From RPQJ01 sp052035645 (GTDB taxonomy: Bacteria > Pseudomonadota > Gammaproteobacteria > Steroidobacterales > Steroidobacteraceae): a stretch of 41,429 bases of DNA. Made by a program: the position numbers and the translations under genes. The notes beneath the pieces are model-generated. The model ran no database searches. It was not told the origin of the DNA and saw nothing but the letters and a program-made list of their open reading frames with translations. Location: contig JBPOHK010000078.1 of NCBI GenBank assembly GCA_052035645.1, positions 1 through 41,429 of the forward strand, given 5' to 3'. Shown here piece after piece: positions 17,385 through 28,831 of this stretch (position 1 is the first letter of the stretch; every line of letters begins with the position of its first letter).

Positions 17385-17780
17385 CTACACCGTGGACCGG
17401 CCGGCGCCGGGCCAGTTCCGCGACGCGGATCGCACTGCGTCCTGCAGGACCAGCAGCCGCCCGAACTTGGCCGGCGGGATCGCGAGCGCCTCGACCGCCT
17501 CGCGCCAGTCCCAGGCCGCCAGCTCGTCGCGGCCCGCGCCCACCAGGCGCTCGGTCAGCCACGAGGCCGCCGCGATCACCTGCGGGCAGCCGAAGGCCCG
17601 GAAGCGCGCCTCGCGGACCCGCCCGTCAACGACCGCGAGGGAGAACTGCACCTCGCAACCCTGCTCGCGGTCGCCGGCGCGCACGACGACGACGGCCGGT
17701 CCCGGCGGCAGGTCGCCGGCGCCGGGCGTCTCGCGCAACCGGCGCAGGACCTCGTCGGCGTAGCGCGGATCCTCGCTCAT
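17385..17780 (-). CDS. IscU/NifU-N-like protein lacking a canonical cluster cysteine
   Basis: The 131-residue protein has the IscU fold signature. VQFSLAVVDGRVREARFRAF matches the strand region that precedes FGC in IscU, and FGCPQVIAAASWLTERL matches FGCGSAIASSSLVTE. It lies between iscS and iscA, the position of iscU. Canonical IscU assembles [2Fe-2S] clusters on three cysteines. Here Cys42 and Cys65 fit the first two, though the first lacks the CGD context. The third (HCS in IscU) aligns with Arg108 in KFGRLLVLQDAV. The gene overlaps iscS by 4 bases. It may be a modified scaffold or a sulfur-transfer accessory to IscS. The fold call is good; the activity is uncertain. Confidence 0.75.
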   Translation of the reverse strand: MSEDPRYADEVLRRLRETPGAGDLPPGPAVVVVRAGDREQGCEVQFSLAVVDGRVREARFRAFGCPQVIAAASWLTERLVGAGRDELAAWDWREAVEALAIPPAKFGRLLVLQDAVRSASRNWPGAGRSTV

Positions 17781-18955
17781 GCCGGTGGCGACCCCGGCGG
17801 AGCCGGCGCGAGGGCCCGCAACCGCGACACCTCCTCGCGGATGCGGCCGGCGGCGTACTCGACCTCGGCCCGGGTGGTGAACCGGCCGAGACTGAGGCGC
17901 AGCGAGCTCTGCGCCAGCCGGTCGCTGCGGCCCAGCGCGCGCAGGACGTACGAGGGCTCCGCCGAGGTCGAGGCGCAGGCCGAGCCCGAGGACACGGCCA
18001 GCTCGGGCAGCGCGGCGAGCAGGCTCTCGCCCTCGACCCCGTCGAAGCTCACGCTCAGGATGCCGGGCGCGCATTGCGTGGCCGAGCCGTTGCGCGCCAC
18101 GCCGGGCAGGTCCGCGAGCGAGGCCCAGAGCAGGTCGCGCAGGCTGCCGATGCGCTGGGCGTCGGTCGCCATCTCCTGCGCGGCGAGTGCGTAGGCGACG
18201 CCCATGCCGACGATCTGGTGGGTGGGCAGGGTGCCCGAGCGCACGCCGCGTTCCTGGCCGCCGCCGAACTGCAGCGGCACCAGCCCGAGGCGGGGCTCGC
18301 GGCGCACGCACAGCGCGCCGATGCCCTTGGGGCCGTGCAGCTTGTGCGCGGTGAGCGAGAGCAGGTCGATCCCGTCCGCCTGCACGTCGAGCGCCAGCTT
18401 GCCGGCGCCCTGGGCCGCGTCGACGTGGAAGATCACGCCCCGCTCGCGGCACAGCCGACCGACCGCCGCGACGTCCTGCACCACGCCGATCTCGTTGTTC
18501 ACGTGCATTAGCGAAACGAGGCGCGTGTCGGGGCGCAGGGCCGCCTCCACCTGCTCCGGCCCGACGACGCCGTCGGCGCCGGGACGCAGGTAGGTCACCT
18601 GGAAACCCTCGCGCTCGAGCTGCCGGCAGGCGTCGAGCACCGCCGGATGCTCGGTACGGGAGGTGACGAGGTGCCGGCCGTGCGCGCGGTGGAAGCGCGC
18701 CGCGCCGAGCAGCGCGAGGTTGTCGGACTCGGTGGCCCCGGACGTCCAGACGATCTGCCCGGGCGCCGCGCCGACCAGCGCGGCGACCTGCTCGCGCGCC
18801 GTCTCCACGCGCGCCCGCGCGCGCCGGCCCGGCGCATGGCCGATCGAGGAGGGATTGGCGTAGTCGCCGGTGGCGCTGAGGCACTCGAGCATCGCCTCCG
18901 TCACGCGCGGATCGACCGGCGTCGTGGCGGCGTTGTCGAGGTAGACCGCCGTCAC
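17777..18955 (-). CDS. iscS: Cysteine desulfurase IscS
   Basis: IscS is a PLP enzyme that removes sulfur from cysteine for Fe-S clusters and tRNA thiolation. The 392-residue product starts with VYLDNAATTPVD. The PLP lysine is Lys205 (TAHKLHGPKG) and the mobile catalytic loop carries Cys327 (SSGSACAS). The start is GTG 18955, overlapping the trmJ stop by 4 bases. The order trmJ-iscS is as in E. coli, but iscR is missing between them, and hscB, hscA and fdx do not follow. The encoded length is slightly under the usual 404. Confidence 0.95.
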   Translation of the reverse strand: MTAVYLDNAATTPVDPRVTEAMLECLSATGDYANPSSIGHAPGRRARARVETAREQVAALVGAAPGQIVWTSGATESDNLALLGAARFHRAHGRHLVTSRTEHPAVLDACRQLEREGFQVTYLRPGADGVVGPEQVEAALRPDTRLVSLMHVNNEIGVVQDVAAVGRLCRERGVIFHVDAAQGAGKLALDVQADGIDLLSLTAHKLHGPKGIGALCVRREPRLGLVPLQFGGGQERGVRSGTLPTHQIVGMGVAYALAAQEMATDAQRIGSLRDLLWASLADLPGVARNGSATQCAPGILSVSFDGVEGESLLAALPELAVSSGSACASTSAEPSYVLRALGRSDRLAQSSLRLSLGRFTTRAEVEYAAGRIREEVSRLRALAPAPPGSPPA

Positions 18956-19704
18956 GGCCGCGGCTCCGGCGCGCGCGCGTGCGGCTCGCCCGCCCGGCGG
19001 CGCCGGCCCTGCACGGCGGTGAGGATGCCGCGCAGGATGTTGTGCTCGTTCTGGTCGAGCACCGCGCGGTGGAACAGGCGCCGCAGGCGGGCCATCAGGT
19101 GCCCCGAGCCCGTGCGGTCGCGGATCCCGATCTCCTCGAGGACCTCGGCCAGGTGCGCGTAGAACTTCTCCATCTCCGCCGAACTCGCGAGCGGCACGCT
19201 GCGCTCGCCGTCCGACGTCGTGCGGTCGCGCAGCGCGAGGCACAACTCGTACGCGATGACCTGCACGGCCATGGCGAGGTTGAGCGAGGCGTACTCGGCG
19301 CCCGTCGGGATCGTCAGCAGCACGTGGCACTGGCGCAGCTGCTCGTTGTCCAGCCCTGCCCGCTCGGACCCGAACAGCACGGCCACCGGGCCCGCGAGCG
19401 AGGCCGCCGCGATCTCCTGGGCCCCCTCGCGCGGCTCGACCACGCGCCAAGGCAGGTGGCGGTTGCGCGCCGTGGTGCCCACGACGAGGCCGCAGTCGGC
19501 GATCGCGGAGTGCAGGTCCGCCACGACGCGGGCCCCTTCGAGCACGTCGGACGCATTGGCCGCCAGCACGGTCGCCTCCTCGGCCGGGAAGCGCTCCGGC
19601 GCCACCAGCCACAGGTCGGTCAGACCCATGGTCTTCATGGCCCGCGCGGCCGAGCCGACGTTGCCGGGGTGCTGCGGGGCGACCAGGACGATGCGGATCG
19701 ACAT
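18952..19704 (-). CDS. trmJ: tRNA (cytidine/uridine-32-2'-O)-methyltransferase TrmJ
   Basis: TrmJ is a SPOUT-class enzyme that 2'-O-methylates position 32 of several tRNAs. The 250-residue product has the N-terminal RIVLVAPQHPGNVGSAARAM. The SAM-binding trefoil-knot motifs are LFGSERAGLDNE and IPTGAEYASLNLAMAVQ. The C-terminal helical region includes the conserved LRRLFHRA and QNEHNILRGIL. It is divergent from suhB, as in E. coli. A TAGAAT box lies only 8 bases before the ATG at 19704, and there is no convincing Shine-Dalgarno sequence, so the message may be leaderless. Confidence 0.95.
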   Translation of the reverse strand: MSIRIVLVAPQHPGNVGSAARAMKTMGLTDLWLVAPERFPAEEATVLAANASDVLEGARVVADLHSAIADCGLVVGTTARNRHLPWRVVEPREGAQEIAAASLAGPVAVLFGSERAGLDNEQLRQCHVLLTIPTGAEYASLNLAMAVQVIAYELCLALRDRTTSDGERSVPLASSAEMEKFYAHLAEVLEEIGIRDRTGSGHLMARLRRLFHRAVLDQNEHNILRGILTAVQGRRRRAGEPHARAPEPRP

Positions 19705-19712
19705 GCTCTGGT

Positions 19713-19718
19713 ATTCTA
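19713..19718 (-). promoter_or_regulatory. -10-like box directly before trmJ
   Basis: TAGAAT on the minus strand ends 8 bases before the trmJ start codon. The -35 region is not convincing. If functional, it would drive trmJ-iscS and the genes behind them. Confidence 0.35.
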
Positions 19719-19780
19719 CCGGGCCATGGGCCGCCGGCAGGCGGCCGTTCTTTGTAATCCCCCCTGACCGAGCCGCTTCC

Positions 19781-20581
19781 ATGCAGCCTCTGCTGAACAT
19801 CGCCGTCCGCGCCGCCCGTCGCGCGGGAGACCTCATCGTCCGCAACCTCAACCGGGTCCCGACCCTGGCGGTCCGCGCCAAGAGCCGCAACGATTTCGTC
19901 ACCGAGATCGACCAGATGGCCGAGCGCGACATCATGGAGACCGTGCGCCGGATGTACCCGGACCACGGCTTCCTCGCGGAGGAAAGCGGCCGCAGCGGCG
20001 GCGACGAGTTCGTGTGGATCATCGATCCGCTCGACGGCACCACCAATTTCCTGCACGGCTTCCCGACCTTCGCGGTCTCGATCGGCGTCGAGTACCGCGG
20101 CCGCATCGAGCACGCGGTCGTCTACGACCCGATGCGCCAGGAGCTGTTCACCGCCTCGCGCGGCGACGGCGCGCAGCTCGACGGCAAGCGCATCCGGGTC
20201 AGCAAGCAGCCGGACCTCGACGGCGCGCTGATCGGCACGGGCTTTCCCTATCGCGCCAACACGCGCTGGATCGACGAGTACCTCGCGATGGCGAAGGTGC
20301 TGATGCTCGAGACCGCCGGCCTGCGCCGGCCGGGCTGCGCGTCGCTCGACCTCGCCTACGTCGCGGCGGGCCGCACCGACGGCTTCTTCGAGATCGGCCT
20401 GAGCCCGTGGGACACGGCGGCCGGCACGCTGCTGATCACCGAGGCGGGCGGACGCATCGGCACGCTCACCGGCGGCGATTACCGGCAGGGCGGCAACGTC
20501 ATCGCGGGCACCCCCAAGGTCTACGACGCCCTGGTCGAGCGCCTCAAGCCGCTGGTGCCCGAGGGGCTGCGCGAGGACTGA
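19781..20581 (+). CDS. suhB: Inositol-1-monophosphatase family protein SuhB
   Basis: SuhB hydrolyses inositol phosphates with Mg2+. In E. coli it also joins the rRNA antitermination complex with NusA. The 266-residue protein has the metal-binding residues Glu67/Glu68 (LAEESG), the motif DPLDGTTN (82-89) and the C-terminal WDTAAGTLLITEAGG. The divergent pairing with trmJ is the conserved gammaproteobacterial arrangement. An upstream TGTAAT (19753-19758) could be a -10 box, but no -35 is clear. It is followed by the transporter gene after a 97-base gap. Confidence 0.95.
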   Translation: MQPLLNIAVRAARRAGDLIVRNLNRVPTLAVRAKSRNDFVTEIDQMAERDIMETVRRMYPDHGFLAEESGRSGGDEFVWIIDPLDGTTNFLHGFPTFAVSIGVEYRGRIEHAVVYDPMRQELFTASRGDGAQLDGKRIRVSKQPDLDGALIGTGFPYRANTRWIDEYLAMAKVLMLETAGLRRPGCASLDLAYVAAGRTDGFFEIGLSPWDTAAGTLLITEAGGRIGTLTGGDYRQGGNVIAGTPKVYDALVERLKPLVPEGLRED

Positions 20582-20678
20582 AACGAGGCACGCGCCCCTA
20601 TCGCGGCGGGAACCTCTCGGGTACATTCCGGCGGCATTGCCCCGAGGGGCGCCGGGCTGACGCACGCGAGGCCGTGAC

Positions 20679-22118
20679 ATGCACCTGTTCGCGAAGAAGA
20701 AGATCGAGACCGTCGCCGACGCCGGCAACGACCTGAACCGCACGCTCGGCGCACCGGCGCTCGTCGCGCTCGGCATCGGCGCCATCATCGGCACCGGCAT
20801 CTTCGTGCTGACGGGCACGGCCGCCGCCAACCACGCGGGCCCCGCCCTCGCCCTCTCGTTCATCCTCGCCGGCATCGCCTGCGGATTCGCCGGCCTGTGC
20901 TACGCCGAGTTCGCGGCCATGATGCCGGTGGCCGGCAGCGCCTACTCGTACTCGTACGCGACGCTCGGCGAGTTCATCGCCTGGTTCGTCGGCTGGAACC
21001 TCATCCTCGAATACCTCTTCGCCGCCTCGACCATCGCCGTCGGCTGGTCGGGTTACGTCGTCAGCCTGCTCAACCAGATCGGCGTGCACCTGCCGCCGGC
21101 ACTCACCAACGCCCCGTTCGCCAAGGGCACGGGGCACTGGGAGCTGGTGTCGACCGGGGCCATCGTCAACCTGCCCGCGGTGCTGGTCATCTGCGTGATG
21201 ACCGCGCTGTGCTACGTCGGCATCCAGCAGTCCGCGCGCTTCAACTCGCTGGTGGTCGCGATCAAGGTCACGGTGATCGTGCTGTTCATCGGCTTTGGCG
21301 TCTGGTACGTGCAGGGCGCCAACTGGGAGCCGTTCATCCCGCCCAACACGGGCGAGTTCGGCCAGTTCGGCTGGTCGGGCGTCGTGCGTGCCGCGGGCAT
21401 CATCTTCTTCGCCTACATCGGCTTCGACGCGGTCTCCACCGCGGCCCAGGAGGCAAAGAACCCGCAGCGGGACATGCCGATCGGCATCCTCGTCAGCCTC
21501 GCCGTCTGCACCGTGCTGTACATCTCGGTCGCGCTCGTGCTGACCGGCATGGTGCCCTACCCCGAGCTCAACACGCCGGCCCCGGTGGCCATGGCGCTGG
21601 ACCGCTACCCGGCGCTCAACTGGCTGTCGGGCTGGATCAAGCTCGGCGCCATCGCCGGCATGACCTCGACCATGCTCGTGATGCTGCTCGGGCAGCCGCG
21701 CATCTTCTACGCCATGTCGCGCGACGGCCTGCTGCCGCCGGTGTTCCGCAAGGTGCACCCGCAGTTCAAGACCCCGTCGTTCTCGACGGTGCTGACCGGC
21801 GCGGCCGCCGCGACCATCGCCGGCATGCTGCCCGTCACCATCCTCGGCGAGCTGGTCTCGATCGGCACGCTGATGGCGTTCGTCGTGGTGTGCATCGGCG
21901 TGCTCGTGCTGCGCTACACGCAGCCCGAGCAGCCGCGTCCGTTCCGCGTCCGCGCGCCCTGGCTGGTCTGCACGCTGGGTGCGGTGAGCTGCATGGCGCT
22001 GATGGCGTTCCTGCCGCCCGACACCTGGGTGCGGCTGCTGGTGTGGACCATCATCGGCATGGCGGTGTACTTCTTCTACGGTTACCGCCACAGCGCGCTG
22101 CGCCAGACCGCCCGCTGA
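20679..22118 (+). CDS. APC-superfamily amino acid permease (cationic amino acid transporter-like)
   Basis: The 479-residue integral membrane protein has about 12 hydrophobic helices. The first carries the unwound consensus GIGAIIGTGIFVLTG that binds the amino acid backbone in APC transporters. Other CAT/YfnA-like landmarks are MPVAGSAYSYSYATLGEF, FFAYIGFDAVSTAAQE and PQRDMPIGI. It probably imports or exchanges amino acids across the inner membrane; the substrate cannot be read from sequence. GAGG lies 7 bases before the ATG. A hairpin follows the stop. It stands between suhB and the convergent kinase gene and may be transcribed alone. Confidence 0.9.
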   Translation: MHLFAKKKIETVADAGNDLNRTLGAPALVALGIGAIIGTGIFVLTGTAAANHAGPALALSFILAGIACGFAGLCYAEFAAMMPVAGSAYSYSYATLGEFIAWFVGWNLILEYLFAASTIAVGWSGYVVSLLNQIGVHLPPALTNAPFAKGTGHWELVSTGAIVNLPAVLVICVMTALCYVGIQQSARFNSLVVAIKVTVIVLFIGFGVWYVQGANWEPFIPPNTGEFGQFGWSGVVRAAGIIFFAYIGFDAVSTAAQEAKNPQRDMPIGILVSLAVCTVLYISVALVLTGMVPYPELNTPAPVAMALDRYPALNWLSGWIKLGAIAGMTSTMLVMLLGQPRIFYAMSRDGLLPPVFRKVHPQFKTPSFSTVLTGAAAATIAGMLPVTILGELVSIGTLMAFVVVCIGVLVLRYTQPEQPRPFRVRAPWLVCTLGAVSCMALMAFLPPDTWVRLLVWTIIGMAVYFFYGYRHSALRQTAR

Positions 22119-22126
22119 GCTGCCAC

Positions 22127-22145
22127 GCCCGGCCTGCGGCCGGGC
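22127..22145 (+). terminator. Hairpin between convergent permease and kinase genes
   Basis: GCCCGGCC (22127-22134) and GGCCGGGC (22138-22145) pair perfectly around loop TGC. It lies 9 bases past the permease stop and 58 bases beyond the kinase stop on the other strand. Both sides lack a T-run, so efficiency is unknown, but position and stability suit a (bidirectional) terminator. Confidence 0.5.
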
Positions 22146-22203
22146 ACCCGGTGGCCGTCGCCCGCGAAGCGAGCGACGCGACGCCGCGCGGGGTGTGGCC
22201 CTC

Positions 22204-25827
<3,624 letters not shown>

Positions 25828-25865
25828 CGCGTCCCTTCCGGCACCACGGACCCGGTGGGCCCGGA

Positions 25866-26282
25866 TCAGATCGCGACCGCCTCCGGCGGCCCGTCCAGCC
25901 AGTAGCCTCCGCTGCCGACCGTCGCCAGGCAGTCCTCCAGGTCGCTGGCCGCCGCCGACTTGCTCAGGTAGCCGTGGAAGCCGCGCGTCAGCGCCGAGGA
26001 CATCAGCTCGCTCCGGTGGTCGATCGCCGTGAACAGGACGAACAGACTCCCGCAATCCCGCTCGCGCAGGGTGCTGGCGAGGTTGAAGCCGTCGCCCGAC
26101 TCCAGCAATAGATCGACCAGGATGACGTCCGGCTTGAGGGTCCCGGCCAGGCCGACGGCCTGCTCCGGGGCCTCGCACGCACCGACCAGTTCGGCGACGG
26201 GACTGTCCTCCAGCAGCGCGGCCACGCCGGCCCGCACCGCCGGGTTGTCATCGACCAGCATCACGCGCAGTCGACCGGCCAT
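25866..26282 (-). CDS. Single-domain response regulator (receiver only, NarL-derived)
   Basis: The product is 138 residues and is a complete receiver domain: acidic pair Asp11/Asp12 (VMLVDDNPAVR), phosphoacceptor Asp57 (VILVDLLLESG) and Lys108 (GYLSKSA). The tail GGYWLDGPP looks like the point where NarL/FixJ regulators continue into their LuxR-type helix-turn-helix, but the protein ends there. It therefore has no DNA-binding domain and may be a phosphate shuttle or act by protein contact. It starts 2 bases after the stop of the REC-MarR regulator gene and lies 38 bases before the hybrid kinase, so all three are likely one operon. Confidence 0.88.
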   Translation of the reverse strand: MAGRLRVMLVDDNPAVRAGVAALLEDSPVAELVGACEAPEQAVGLAGTLKPDVILVDLLLESGDGFNLASTLRERDCGSLFVLFTAIDHRSELMSSALTRGFHGYLSKSAAASDLEDCLATVGSGGYWLDGPPEAVAI

Positions 26283-26284
26283 GC

Positions 26285-27112
26285 TCAGGCCCGCACCGGA
26301 TTCATGAGACCGTCGGCCCGGGCCATGAAGTCGGCCACGGCGGCGGACGCCGAGTCGGTCAGCGCGATGAACGAGCGGCGCGCGTCGGACGGGTCCTGGT
26401 CGCGCACCAGCAAGCCGGACTCCTCCATCGAGCGGATCCGGCGCCAGGCGGTGGTCTGCGACGCCTCGTCCATCGAACAGAGTTTCGACACCGACAGCCG
26501 GCGACCGGTGATGTCGGCGCGATAGACCTCGAGCAGGATGGTCCACGACGGCTCGTCCAGGCCCGCGAGCGCACCGCTGTCCTGGCGAAGGCGGCGCAGC
26601 GAGGACAGGTAGTCGAGCGCCGAGCGGACCGCGGCCTCGCGGGTCTGGCCCTTGCCGCCGCTCGTCGTGCCGCCCTCGGCCTTCGCCGGCGCTGGCGCCG
26701 GGGCCGGCGGGTTGCGCACGATCGCGCGGCAGGCCGCGAGGGCCCGGCTGACCGCGAAGACGAGGTCGTCGGGCGCGACCGGCTTGGTGAGGTAGTCGAC
26801 GGCGCCGAGCCGCAGCGCGCTGACGGCGAGTTCGAGCTCCGCGTGCCCGGTGACGAAGATGACCTGCAGCCAGCTGCGCTCGGGAAACCGCTCCCGGATG
26901 AACCGGCCGAGGCGCACGCCGTCGAGGCCGGGCATCACGATGTCGGAGACGACGACCGCGATGTCGCGATCGCTCTCGATCACCGTCAGCGCTTCCTCGC
27001 CCGAGGCGGCGCACTGGCAGACGAAGCCGACGTCCGAGAGCACTTCCTCGATGTACGACCGCGCGGCCGGATCGTCATCCACCACCAGGATCTTCTTGGG
27101 TACCTGCACCAT
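26285..27112 (-). CDS. Response regulator with MarR-like winged-helix output domain
   Basis: The 275-residue product has an N-terminal receiver domain (about 5-128; Asp12/Asp13, phosphoacceptor Asp57 in VVSDIVMPG, Lys110 in YLTKPV). A Pro/Ala linker follows (about 134-155), then a C-terminal helical/winged-helix domain (about 160-270). The latter has MarR-family features: LSVSKLCSMDEASQTTAWRR as recognition region, then ESGLLVRDQDPSDARRSF as the wing, and LTDSASAAV. REC-MarR is an uncommon response-regulator layout, most output domains being OmpR, NarL or NtrC type. AAGGA lies before ATG 27112, which supports this start over upstream ones. It is first in the operon with the receiver-only protein and the hybrid kinase. 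It probably controls transcription, target unknown. Confidence 0.88.
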   Translation of the reverse strand: MVQVPKKILVVDDDPAARSYIEEVLSDVGFVCQCAASGEEALTVIESDRDIAVVVSDIVMPGLDGVRLGRFIRERFPERSWLQVIFVTGHAELELAVSALRLGAVDYLTKPVAPDDLVFAVSRALAACRAIVRNPPAPAPAPAKAEGGTTSGGKGQTREAAVRSALDYLSSLRRLRQDSGALAGLDEPSWTILLEVYRADITGRRLSVSKLCSMDEASQTTAWRRIRSMEESGLLVRDQDPSDARRSFIALTDSASAAVADFMARADGLMNPVRA

Positions 27113-27258
27113 GACGGTTCCTTTCAGGACGAGCTGATTCCATGTCCCGGCCCTGCGTCCCCGCCTGCGCCGCGGTCCGTTACGTCCAGTAGGAAATGAT
27201 TTTCGCGTCCCGCGTGCAAGCAATTGAATCGGCGTTGAAACCGGGTTGGATGATTCTC

Positions 27259-27270
27259 ACCCAGTTGGGT
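27259..27270. promoter_or_regulatory. Short dyad in the divergent gap between two regulator genes
   Basis: ACCCA (27259-27263) and TGGGT (27266-27270) are inverted copies around GT. The site is in the 230-base gap between the REC-MarR regulator and the divergent receiver gene. MarR proteins bind short palindromes near their own promoters, so this could be an operator; that is inference only. Confidence 0.25.
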
Positions 27271-27342
27271 AGCGGCAAACCGTTAGCCTGCGCGCAAAAC
27301 TGCTCAGGTCCCGCCGCGTGGCGACCTGCCAGGGTGCATCGC

Positions 27343-27816
27343 ATGAACGTCATCAACCTCGCCGAAGCGCGTGCCCGCCGCCAGGCCATGGCACAGGCAC
27401 GGGCCGCCGGCGCCGCCGCCTGGCGACCGCGCGTGCTCGTGGTGGCGGAGGACGCCGAATGGCGGTCGGCGCTGCGCGCCTGCCTGCAGGGCCAGCCCTA
27501 CGACGTCGAGGTCATCGCGCCGCCCGCCGAGTGGAGCGGACTCGCCGCGCGCCGGCCGGACGTGGTGCTGCTCGACCTCGACCCGCCGCGCCAGCGCCTG
27601 CTGCGCCAGGCCTGCCAGCTCAAGCGCAGCGTGATCGGTCGCTTCGTGCCCGTGATCGGTGTCGGCGGCAATGCGAGCGGTTCTCATCGTCGCGCCTTCG
27701 CCGCCGGCATCGACCAGTGGCTGGCGAAACCCGCTACTCGCGAAGAGACGCTGCTCGAGGTGCTGTCGGCACTGCGCGCGCGGCAGAACTACCGGCTGCT
27801 GCTCGAACGCGACTGA
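27343..27816 (+). CDS. Receiver-like protein with an N-terminal extension
   Basis: The product is 157 residues. After ~27 Ala/Arg-rich residues comes a receiver-like fold: RVLVVAEDAEW (Glu36/Asp37 in place of the usual Asp pair), Asp78 in VVLLDLDPP, and Lys129 in WLAKPA. The phosphorylation-site residues are therefore kept, but the sequence around Asp78 is atypical and there is no output domain. It is divergent from the REC-MarR/receiver/kinase operon and may be part of the same relay. The ATG at 27343 gives the most compact protein. No strong Shine-Dalgarno sequence is seen, and an upstream in-frame start at 27196 would add non-conserved sequence. It ends 7 bases before the convergent TerC gene. 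Confidence 0.75.
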   Translation: MNVINLAEARARRQAMAQARAAGAAAWRPRVLVVAEDAEWRSALRACLQGQPYDVEVIAPPAEWSGLAARRPDVVLLDLDPPRQRLLRQACQLKRSVIGRFVPVIGVGGNASGSHRRAFAAGIDQWLAKPATREETLLEVLSALRARQNYRLLLERD

Positions 27817-27823
27817 GCCGCGC

Positions 27824-28792
27824 TCAGGGCCCCCGCCGGGCCTCGCGCCGGCTCGCCCAGATCGAGGCGAGGATGCCGAGGCCGAGCGTGCCGACGATGA
27901 TGCCGAGCGAGACCAGGTTCGGCACGTGGTAGTGCGACACGAGCAGCATCTTCACGCCGACGAACGCGAGCACCAGCACCAGGCTGTAGCGCAGGTAGCG
28001 GAACATGGCCATCAGCCCCGCCACCGCGAAGTACAGCGAGCGCAGCCCGAGGATGGCGAAGGCGTTGGAGCTGAAGACCAGGAACGGGTCGCGGGTGACC
28101 GCGAGGATCGCCGGGATCGAGTCCACCGCGAACACGACGTCGGTCAGTTCGACCATCAGCAGCGCCACGAACAGCGGCGTGGCGTAGAGCTGGCCGTCGC
28201 GGAAGACGAAGAAGCGCGCGCGGTGCAGCTCGTCGGTGACCGGCACGAAGCGGCGCACCAGCCGCGCCGGCAGGCTCGACCCGAAGTCGCGCTCGGCGTC
28301 GTCGTCCCGCAACATGCGCAGCGCAGACAGCAGCAGGATCGCGCCGAAGACGTAGAACATCCACTCGAAGCGCGCGAGCAGCGCGGTCCCGGCGAGAATC
28401 ATCAAGCCGCGCAGCACGATCGCGCCGACGATGCCCCAGAACAGCACCCGGTACTGGTAGCGCGTGGGGATCTTCAGGAAGGCGAAGATCAGCGCCATCA
28501 CGAAGAAGTTGTCGACCGAGAGCGACCACTCGAGCAGGTAGCCCGTGACGAACTGGACGACCGCGTCCGTGCCGCCGTCGACGTGGGGGCCGCCCTGGAA
28601 ACCCAGCCAGTGATGCTCGTAGAGCCCGTAGATGACGGTGGTGAACGAGCCGGCGACGCAGATCCACACCAGCGTCCAGAACAGCGCCTGGCGCACCGAG
28701 AGCTCGGCGGACTCGCGGTGCAGGACCCCGAGGTCGAGGAACAGCAGCGCCAGGAACAGCGCGATGAAGCCGCCCCAGACCAGTTCAACCAC
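27824..28792 (-). CDS. TerC/Alx-family integral membrane protein
   Basis: The 322-residue protein has about nine hydrophobic helices and TerC-family signatures: the acidic membrane motifs LLEWSLSVDNFFVMAL and VELTDVVFAVDSIPAILA, plus a DLGVLHR segment near the start. Relatives are linked to manganese export at the membrane or to tellurite resistance, and some act beside the Sec machinery during metal loading of exported proteins. It lies 39 bases behind secF on the same strand and is probably read from the queA-tgt-yajC-secDF transcript. The short gap leaves no room for the manganese riboswitch that often precedes alx/mntP genes. Confidence 0.92.
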   Translation of the reverse strand: MVELVWGGFIALFLALLFLDLGVLHRESAELSVRQALFWTLVWICVAGSFTTVIYGLYEHHWLGFQGGPHVDGGTDAVVQFVTGYLLEWSLSVDNFFVMALIFAFLKIPTRYQYRVLFWGIVGAIVLRGLMILAGTALLARFEWMFYVFGAILLLSALRMLRDDDAERDFGSSLPARLVRRFVPVTDELHRARFFVFRDGQLYATPLFVALLMVELTDVVFAVDSIPAILAVTRDPFLVFSSNAFAILGLRSLYFAVAGLMAMFRYLRYSLVLVLAFVGVKMLLVSHYHVPNLVSLGIIVGTLGLGILASIWASRREARRGP

Positions 28793-28831
28793 GGGCCGGC
28801 CGCCCTTCGCGCTGCGCCTGGACGCCCACCG

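Noticed and set aside
28793..28831. Manganese (yybP-ykoY) riboswitch before the TerC gene
   Set aside because: The gap is only 39 bases and shows no matching structure.
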